Source of the DNA: JBBTRN01 sp038065175
GTDB taxonomy: Bacteria; Patescibacteriota; Doudnabacteria; UBA920
Assembly (NCBI GenBank): GCA_038065175.1
Contig: JBBTRN010000031.1
Coordinates: 1 to 9,088 of the forward strand
Length of the DNA stretch: 9,088 nucleotides
Reading direction: 5' to 3'
Shown: piece by piece, positions 5,683-9,088 of the stretch
How the letters are laid out: each line of letters opens with the position of its first letter
Position numbering within the stretch: position 1 is the stretch's first letter
Program-made: the position numbers and the translations under genes
The notes under the pieces: model-generated
The model's input: only the letters and a program-made list of their open reading frames with translations
Told to the model about the DNA's origin: nothing
The model's database searches: none

Positions 5683-5862
5683 ATGCCAAATCCATATAGG
5701 AGCAATATAAGGCAAGAAAGCGCTTATGATCCCCGCTGGTTCATTTGGACGATTGTTTTTTTGGTGGTTGCCGGGATAAGCCTAACTTCTTATATTATGC
5801 TTAGCGATTCTGGGGTTAATGATGGCCCGGAAATAAGCAGGCGCCTTACCAAAACCCCTTAG
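5683..5862 (+). CDS. small single-helix membrane protein (59 residues), unknown function
   Basis: ATG 5683 opens a 59-codon frame that ends at TAG 5860-5862. The N-terminal 18 residues are polar (MPNPYRSNIRQESAYDPR). They are followed by one membrane helix at about 19-40 (WFIWTIVFLVVAGISLTSYI) and a short hydrophilic tail ending in SRRLTKTP. A polar N-terminus, one clean helix and a short tail are typical of real small membrane proteins. It lies 10 bases after the preceding gene's stop, in operon-like spacing. There is no strong ribosome binding site (only AT-rich sequence upstream), so confidence is moderate. The stop codon is two bases before the target-site repeat of a MITE-like element. 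The reading frame could therefore have lost or gained a tail when the element arrived. Confidence 0.55.
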   Translation: MPNPYRSNIRQESAYDPRWFIWTIVFLVVAGISLTSYIMLSDSGVNDGPEISRRLTKTP

Positions 5863-5864
5863 TC

Positions 5865-6039
5865 ATATTTAGGACTTACGCGTTGACTGTCATCCCGACC
5901 GAGCCCGAGTGCATCCGAGGGCGAGTGGAGGGATCCCTTAGCCTTTAATATCCCAATATTTAAGGGTTTCCTCGGCTCGGCCGCACTCGCTCGGAATGAC
6001 AGAAGGGTGAATTTGGCCAAGCGCGTAAGTCCTAATATT
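5865..6039 (+). mobile_element. MITE-like element, 165 bp, with 5-bp target-site duplication
   Basis: TAGGACTTACGCG (5870-5882) is exactly inverted as CGCGTAAGTCCTA (6022-6034). Both ends are flanked by ATATT (5865-5869 and 6035-6039), a candidate 5-bp target duplication; a TA duplication is the alternative reading. The interior is itself nearly palindromic. CTGTCATCCCGACCGAG (5887-5903) pairs with CTCGCTCGGAATGACAG (5986-6002) with two mismatches, CCCTTA (5935-5940) with TAAGGG (5961-5966), and AATAT (5947-5951) with ATATT (5956-5960) around a CCCA loop. No ORF is inside. The features fit a non-autonomous transposon moved by a transposase encoded elsewhere. The TGTCATCCCGA core is itself a common type of bacterial dispersed repeat, so one repeat may be nested in another. 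Confidence 0.75.
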
Positions 6040-6065
6040 GTTAAAATTAAAAGTTCTTTGTCCTA

Positions 6066-6086
6066 AAAAAGGCTGGACTTTTTTTA
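6066..6086. terminator. weak bidirectional A/T hairpin upstream of the CAP gene
   Basis: AAAAAAG followed by a six-base loop (GCTGGA) and CTTTTTT. The stem is nearly all A-T, and the site overlaps the -35 region of the following promoter, so this is only a weak terminator candidate for the upstream small-protein genes. Confidence 0.25.
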
Positions 6087-6102
6087 TTGGATGTGCTATA
6101 AT
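6074..6102 (+). promoter_or_regulatory. promoter for the CAP-domain gene
   Basis: TGGACT (6074-6079), a 17-base spacer and a perfect TATAAT (6097-6102) preceded by TGC (extended -10). This would start transcription about 65 bases before the ATG at 6176. It lies 35 bases beyond the MITE-like element's right target repeat, so the element itself does not provide the promoter. Confidence 0.7.
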
Positions 6103-6175
6103 ATATTAAGAGTTAAAGATTTTTTTTGGCCAAAATAGCCAAAAATTTCGTCCAGGAAACAAAAATCAAAATAAG

Positions 6176-7450
6176 ATGCAATCGCTTTTAGCTTTAGGCA
6201 GTTTTTCCCATGAAATAAAAATCGCGCCAAAGGATTTTTTTGGCCGTTTTTTTGCGCATTTACACGACCATTTTATACCGCATCAGAGGAATAACTACCA
6301 TCCCCATGTATTTAGCCATAGCTTAACATCTCTGTTCGCGTTGCTGCTTGTGGCGGTAAAAGTATTTTCCCTGTCTTATATATCGTTGGGGCCTGCAATA
6401 CCGGCTTTTTCATCTGCAATTACTTCAGAGAATATTATTAGCCTTACCAATTTAAACAGGCTTAATTTCGGGCTTAGGGCTCTGTTAACAAATACTGCTT
6501 TAAACCGGGCGGCGCAAAAAAAAGCTGAAGATATGGCCGCAAAAAGCTATTTTTCCCACACCTCTCCTGACGGGCGTTTACCCTGGAATTATATTCAGGA
6601 TTCCGGCTACAATTATTTGATGGCTGGGGAAAACTTGGCCGTGAATTTTACCGAAGCTGAAAATGTGGAGCAGGCCTGGATGGATTCGCCTTCCCATAAA
6701 GCCAATATATTAAATAAGGATTTTGAAGAAATCGGCATTGGTATTGCCCAGGGGCAGTATTCAGGCAAAAATACTATTTTTGTAGTCCAAATGTTTGGCG
6801 TACCGGCAGAGCAAAAAATTGTTTTAAACATTGGGACAACGAGCGTGCAGGCCCAAGTAGCCCCAGAGCCGAAAATACCGGGCGGGGCACCTGTAAAACA
6901 ACAGCTAGCCGCGGACGCAGAAATGGCCATAGCCGCTGAACCCTTGGCAGAAAGTAAAGAAAGTTTAGGGATACAGGATGTAAATATTCAAACACAGGAC
7001 AACCAAGTTTTGGTTTCAGCAAAAATTTTAGGTTCGGCGAGCAAAGTTTTGGCAGTATATGGGGCAAAAGCGGTATGGATGTACCCCAAAAGCGGGGGTG
7101 TGTGGCATGCTAATTTATTTTTAGAAAAATTAACGCAAAGCGGCGCCAAATTATCTGTAAAGGCTTTTAATATCGGCGGGAATTTTGTTGAAGAACAGGT
7201 GGCCGGGTTCGCTTCGACAGCCGTGGAAAATTTTGGGGGATTTAAAGGACAAGTCGCGGGGAAGACATTGATTTTTGGCCAGCAGTTGGACTTGCAAAAT
7301 TTTCAGGACAGGTTTTATTTATTTTTTGCGGCGGCGATTTTAACCTGCCTCATTTTGGCTATTGCTATTAAAAGGCATGTCCAGCATATTACTCTGGTAG
7401 CCAACGGTTCTTTTGTTACTATTTTAGCCATGCTCTTGTGGATGGGATAG
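6176..7450 (+). CDS. membrane-anchored CAP/SCP-domain protein
   Basis: This 424-residue protein has a His-rich N-terminus (HLHDHFIPHQRNNYHPH, 28-44) followed by a membrane segment at about 49-70. The CAP domain is at about 85-208. It shows the family's cleft residues and signatures: His128 in YFSHTSPDG, Glu152 in AGENLA, and His174 in AWMDSPSHKANIL, then IGIGIAQG and FVVQMFG. A variable Ala/Pro-rich linker (about 210-260) and a beta-rich region (about 265-370) follow. Two further hydrophobic segments end the protein (380-397 and 405-423). Bacterial CAP proteins are secreted or surface-exposed; their biochemical roles are mostly unknown. The FIPH...NNY.PH motif recurs, as I recall, in Parcubacteria-type CAP proteins. 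The ATG has no good ribosome binding site, but the His-rich motif lies just behind it. It is transcribed from its own promoter and ends before an AT-rich hairpin. Confidence 0.87.
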   Translation: MQSLLALGSFSHEIKIAPKDFFGRFFAHLHDHFIPHQRNNYHPHVFSHSLTSLFALLLVAVKVFSLSYISLGPAIPAFSSAITSENIISLTNLNRLNFGLRALLTNTALNRAAQKKAEDMAAKSYFSHTSPDGRLPWNYIQDSGYNYLMAGENLAVNFTEAENVEQAWMDSPSHKANILNKDFEEIGIGIAQGQYSGKNTIFVVQMFGVPAEQKIVLNIGTTSVQAQVAPEPKIPGGAPVKQQLAADAEMAIAAEPLAESKESLGIQDVNIQTQDNQVLVSAKILGSASKVLAVYGAKAVWMYPKSGGVWHANLFLEKLTQSGAKLSVKAFNIGGNFVEEQVAGFASTAVENFGGFKGQVAGKTLIFGQQLDLQNFQDRFYLFFAAAILTCLILAIAIKRHVQHITLVANGSFVTILAMLLWMG

Positions 7451-7454
7451 AAGC

Positions 7455-7518
7455 AATGACATAAACGACGAGAATGACATAAATGACAAAATTATCTGCA
7501 TAATATTTTTGTCATTTA
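7455..7518 (+). repeat. short direct repeats and AT-rich hairpin after the CAP gene
   Basis: AATGACATAAA occurs at 7455-7465 and 7473-7483, and AATGACAAAA follows at 7482-7491. The last unit forms the left arm of a hairpin: TAAATGACAAAA (7480-7491) pairs perfectly with TTTTGTCATTTA (7507-7518), and a few more pairs lie inside. No T-run follows the stem, so it is not a classical terminator, but it could end or protect the CAP mRNA. Confidence 0.5.
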
Positions 7519-7597
7519 CCCTGCTCTTGCCATAAATCATTTATTGAAGTAAAATGTATCCATTATCAATATAGTTATGAAGCCTATTATTGAAGCC

Positions 7598-7703
7598 TTA
7601 ACCCCGTTAGAAAATCTAAATGTTTAGTTGGTAGGTCAGCATATGGCAAAAAAAATATCGATTTTAAATAAGAAAAATCAAGCCAGTTTTCTAACGGGGT
7701 TAA
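7598..7703 (+). repeat. perfect 17-bp inverted repeat across the guaB start
   Basis: TTAACCCCGTTAGAAAA (7598-7614) is the exact reverse complement of TTTTCTAACGGGGTTAA (7687-7703), with 72 bases between. The ribosome binding site and start codon of guaB lie in the loop, and the right arm encodes the conserved LTGLT segment. The core ACCCCGTTAGA is shared with the inverted repeat at 1224-1322, in the same orientation relative to its gene. In the mRNA the arms would form a strong stem around the translation start. The left arm has a small alternative hairpin, TTAGA (7607-7611) with TCTAA (7615-7619). Confidence 0.75.
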
Positions 7704-8758
7704 CTTTTGACGATGTATTGCTGGTACCGCAGTATAGCGAAGTCGTGCCTACGGAAGTGGACACGGCTACTTTTTTTACACCCAAAATTAAATTGCGTAT
7801 ACCTATTGTATCGAGCGCTATGGATACAGTTACGGAAAGCAATATGGCGATTGCGCTGGGTAAATTGGGCGGCATTGGGATTATTCATAAGAATTTGAGC
7901 ATAAAAGAGCAAACCCAAGCGGTCAAAGCGGTCAAAGCGGAAAAATTGGCAGCCGCTGCGGCGGTGGGCGTAGGCGTTGACTCGAAAGAAAGGGCGGCGG
8001 CTTTGGTTAAAGCCGGAGTGGATGTTTTAGTAGTCGACACGGCTCATGGGCATTCTAAAAGAGTAATTGAAACCGTAAAATATATCACCAAGGCATATCC
8101 GAAAACCGAAGTGGTAGCGGGCAATATTGCGACTGCCGAAGCGGCGAAAGTTTTAATTGCTGCCGGGGCAGATGCGGTAAAAGTCGGTATTGGTCCGGGC
8201 AGTATTTGCACTACGCGCATGGTTAGTGGTTGCGGTGTGCCGCAAATAACCGCGATTATGGATGTGGTCGCGGCTTGTGCCAAGACTAAAACGCCGGTGA
8301 TTGCCGATGGCGGTATAAAATTTTCCGGCGACATAGCTAAAGTTTTGGCGGCTGGAGCATCTTCGGTTATGTTAGGGTCATTGCTTGCTGGCACCGACGA
8401 AGCTCCGGGCGAGATTATTGACGAGCACGGCAAAAAATTTAAATCTTATCGGGGTATGGGTTCCTTGGGCGCTATGAACCAAGGAAGCCGTGACCGCTAC
8501 GGCCAAGATAAAGTCGTGGGCGGGAAACTCGTGCCCGAAGGCGTGGAAGCCAGAGTGCCTTACAAAGGCAGTGTTATAAACATTATTGAACAATTAGTCG
8601 GCGGCCTAAGGAGCGGAATGGGCTACTCTGGCGCAAAGGACATCCTTACTTTACAAAAGAAAGCGCAGTTTATTCGCATCACTAACGCAGGGTTAAGAGA
8701 GAGCCACGTGCACGACGTGAAAATCGAAAAGAAGGCGCCGAATTATAGTGTGGAATAA
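7643..8758 (+). CDS. guaB: IMP dehydrogenase lacking the CBS (Bateman) domains
   Basis: This enzyme oxidises IMP to XMP with NAD+, the committed step of guanine nucleotide synthesis, in the cytoplasm. The 371-residue protein has the family landmarks: GLTFDDVLLVP (19-29), SSAMDTVTE (57-65), GGIGIIHKN (76-84), DTAHGHS (132-138) and GIGPGSICTTR with catalytic Cys189 (182-192). It also has ADGGI (221-225), SYRGMGSLGAM (268-278), the flap dyad Arg285-Tyr286, and VPEGVEARVPYKG (297-309). The flap separates it from GMP reductase. Typical IMP dehydrogenases are near 490 residues; here KAVKAEKLAAAAAVGVGVDS joins the barrel directly where two CBS domains usually sit (about residues 98-105). I chose ATG 7643 because GTAGGT (7631-7636) lies six bases upstream; a TTG at 7628 would add five residues. 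The start is enclosed by a 17-bp inverted repeat, and an intrinsic terminator follows. Confidence 0.96.
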   Translation: MAKKISILNKKNQASFLTGLTFDDVLLVPQYSEVVPTEVDTATFFTPKIKLRIPIVSSAMDTVTESNMAIALGKLGGIGIIHKNLSIKEQTQAVKAVKAEKLAAAAAVGVGVDSKERAAALVKAGVDVLVVDTAHGHSKRVIETVKYITKAYPKTEVVAGNIATAEAAKVLIAAGADAVKVGIGPGSICTTRMVSGCGVPQITAIMDVVAACAKTKTPVIADGGIKFSGDIAKVLAAGASSVMLGSLLAGTDEAPGEIIDEHGKKFKSYRGMGSLGAMNQGSRDRYGQDKVVGGKLVPEGVEARVPYKGSVINIIEQLVGGLRSGMGYSGAKDILTLQKKAQFIRITNAGLRESHVHDVKIEKKAPNYSVE

Positions 8759-8773
8759 TCATCAAATATATAC

Positions 8774-8806
8774 AAAACCGTCTACGCTGTGGGCGGTTTT
8801 TGTTTG
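8774..8806 (+). terminator. intrinsic terminator of guaB
   Basis: AAAACCGTC (8774-8782) pairs with GGCGGTTTT (8792-8800), nine pairs with one G-U, around a nine-base loop. The right arm runs into TTTTTGTTT. It begins 16 bases after the guaB stop codon. Confidence 0.85.
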
Positions 8807-8832
8807 TCCAAAACTAGAAAAAAGCGTAAAAT
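8804..8832 (+). promoter_or_regulatory. promoter for the AbrB-like gene
   Basis: TTGTCC (8804-8809), exactly 17 bases, then TAAAAT (8827-8832). Transcription would begin near 8839, which is the first base of an 18-bp dyad. The -35 box touches the T-run of the guaB terminator. Confidence 0.5.
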
Positions 8833-8838
8833 AAGAAG

Positions 8839-8856
8839 TAAGTAATCAATTACTTA
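8839..8856 (+). promoter_or_regulatory. 18-bp dyad, candidate operator of the AbrB-like regulator
   Basis: TAAGTAAT-CA-ATTACTTA is a perfect eight-base inverted repeat with a two-base centre. It lies at the predicted transcription start and ends one base before the ATG at 8858. A two-base centre is too tight for an RNA loop without fraying, so a DNA-binding site for a dimeric protein is the better reading. AbrB/MazE-type proteins commonly bind their own promoters. Confidence 0.55.
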
Positions 8857-8857
8857 T

Positions 8858-9034
8858 ATGGCTGACAAAAAATACCAGGATCAAAATATAAGAAAGCTCA
8901 CCAAGATCGGTAAAGCGTCTTTAGGTTTGACTTTGCCCAAAGACATTATTACCAAACTGCATTTGCGCGAAAGGCAAAAAGTAAAGGTTTCCGTCAAAGG
9001 CCGAACCATAATGATTCGGGATTGGAAGAAATAA
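8858..9034 (+). CDS. AbrB/MazE/SpoVT-type swapped-hairpin DNA-binding protein
   Basis: The 58-residue protein has the pattern of a single swapped-hairpin AbrB domain: RKLTKIGKASLGLTLPKDII (12-31), then a short helix and turn (KLHLRERQ) and the second hairpin KVKVSVKGRTIMIRDW. The TLPKDI segment matches the (S/T)xPKxI core shared by AbrB, MazE and SpoVT. Such proteins act as dimers, as transition-state regulators or as antitoxins that repress their own promoters. No Shine-Dalgarno sequence precedes the ATG. The stop codon directly abuts the next ATG (TAAATG), so the downstream gene is probably co-translated. That gene looks like a DNA methyltransferase rather than a toxin, which favours a regulator of a modification module; this is inference. 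Confidence 0.82.
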   Translation: MADKKYQDQNIRKLTKIGKASLGLTLPKDIITKLHLRERQKVKVSVKGRTIMIRDWKK

Positions 9035-9088
9035 ATGGCAAACAAAAATCTTACAAACGCAAAACGGGTAAAGAACGACGAGTTTTAT
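9035..9088 (+). CDS. start of a probable EcoRI-family adenine-specific DNA methyltransferase (partial)
   Basis: Only 18 codons are in the window: MANKNLTNAKRVKNDEFY. The pattern NKNL-x2-AK-x3-NDEFY matches the N-terminus of EcoRI-type adenine methyltransferases as I remember them (for example NKLLHKAKKSKSDEFYTQ in M.EcoRI). In that family it precedes the S-adenosylmethionine-binding region. These enzymes methylate an adenine in a specific DNA site and usually pair with a restriction endonuclease. The ATG follows the AbrB-like gene's stop without a gap, implying translational coupling. The call rests on a very short stretch, and the rest of the gene is beyond the right edge. Confidence 0.6.
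   Translation, partial: MANKNLTNAKRVKNDEFY

Noticed and set aside
5863..6040. Long palindrome read as a transcription terminator or CRISPR-type repeat
   Set aside because: Terminal inverted repeats plus flanking duplication explain it better as a mobile element. No T-run follows, and there are no regularly spaced direct repeats.
7541..7595. guaB promoter with TTGAAG as -35 and the TTATTGAAG / TGAAGCCT direct repeats as operators
   Set aside because: No -10 box lies at acceptable spacing (TATAGT at 7570-7575 is 20 bases away), and the short AT-rich repeats are weak. The promoter position stays unassigned.
7707..7898. Second forward frame inside guaB
   Set aside because: It lies wholly within the IMP dehydrogenase coding sequence in another frame, and that protein is unmistakable.
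7643..8758. GMP reductase instead of IMP dehydrogenase
   Set aside because: The short length without CBS domains suggests it, but the RGMGS, DRY and VPEGVEARVPYKG flap motifs are those of IMP dehydrogenase.
8858..9088. Classical toxin-antitoxin pair
   Set aside because: The AbrB/MazE fold would suit an antitoxin, but the adjoining frame starts like a methyltransferase, not like MazF, PemK or a PIN-domain toxin.

Overview
The window looks like ordinary chromosome of a small-genome bacterium, most likely a member of the Candidate Phyla Radiation (Patescibacteria, Parcubacteria-like). This is inferred from three things: a membrane-anchored CAP protein with a FIPH...NNYHPH juxtamembrane motif, compact multidomain enzymes split into separate genes, and short dispersed repeats of a kind I associate with these genomes. 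No rRNA, tRNA or marker gene is present to prove the lineage. Every gene I support lies on the + strand, and the base composition is moderately AT-rich throughout.

Layout. Positions 1-206 hold the 3' end of an unrecognised gene. Positions 242-1472 carry a membrane-anchored protein with a Cys-Cys/His/Cys/His cluster, then a 55-residue DUF2933-like small membrane protein. Its start codon lies in one arm of a long inverted repeat that could form alternative RNA folds. Positions 1569-3433 form an overlapping three-gene unit: a PAP2-like membrane protein with degraded catalytic motifs, a helical protein resembling the central region of PEP-utilising phosphotransferases, and a separate swivelling phosphohistidine domain. 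Positions 3449-5258 encode a DsbD/CcdA-type membrane domain fused to a cupredoxin, a free HMA metal-binding domain, and a VKOR-type membrane oxidoreductase. Together with 242-1472 this suggests a copper-handling and thiol-redox neighbourhood. Positions 5352-5862 encode two small membrane proteins. They are followed by a 165-bp MITE-like element (5870-6034) with perfect 13-bp terminal inverted repeats and a candidate 5-bp target duplication.

Positions 6176-7450 encode the membrane-anchored CAP/SCP protein. Positions 7643-8758 encode an IMP dehydrogenase without the CBS (Bateman) regulatory domains. Its start region carries a perfect 17-bp inverted repeat built from the same ACCCCGTTAGA core as the repeat at the DUF2933 gene. 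After a good intrinsic terminator comes a 58-residue AbrB/MazE-type regulator. An 18-bp dyad lies between its predicted promoter and its ATG. The regulator directly abuts the start of what looks like an EcoRI-family adenine methyltransferase, cut off by the window edge.

How the genes may work together (inference). The HMA domain, cupredoxin, DUF2933-like protein and CC/H/C/H protein could bind or pass copper at the membrane, while the DsbD-like and VKOR membrane proteins manage the redox state of the thiols. The split phosphotransferase pieces lack any nucleotide-binding domain here and would need a partner encoded elsewhere. The terminal pair may be a self-regulated modification module. The least explained items are the repeated inverted-repeat motif at two gene starts, the Cys/His protein and the split phosphotransferase.
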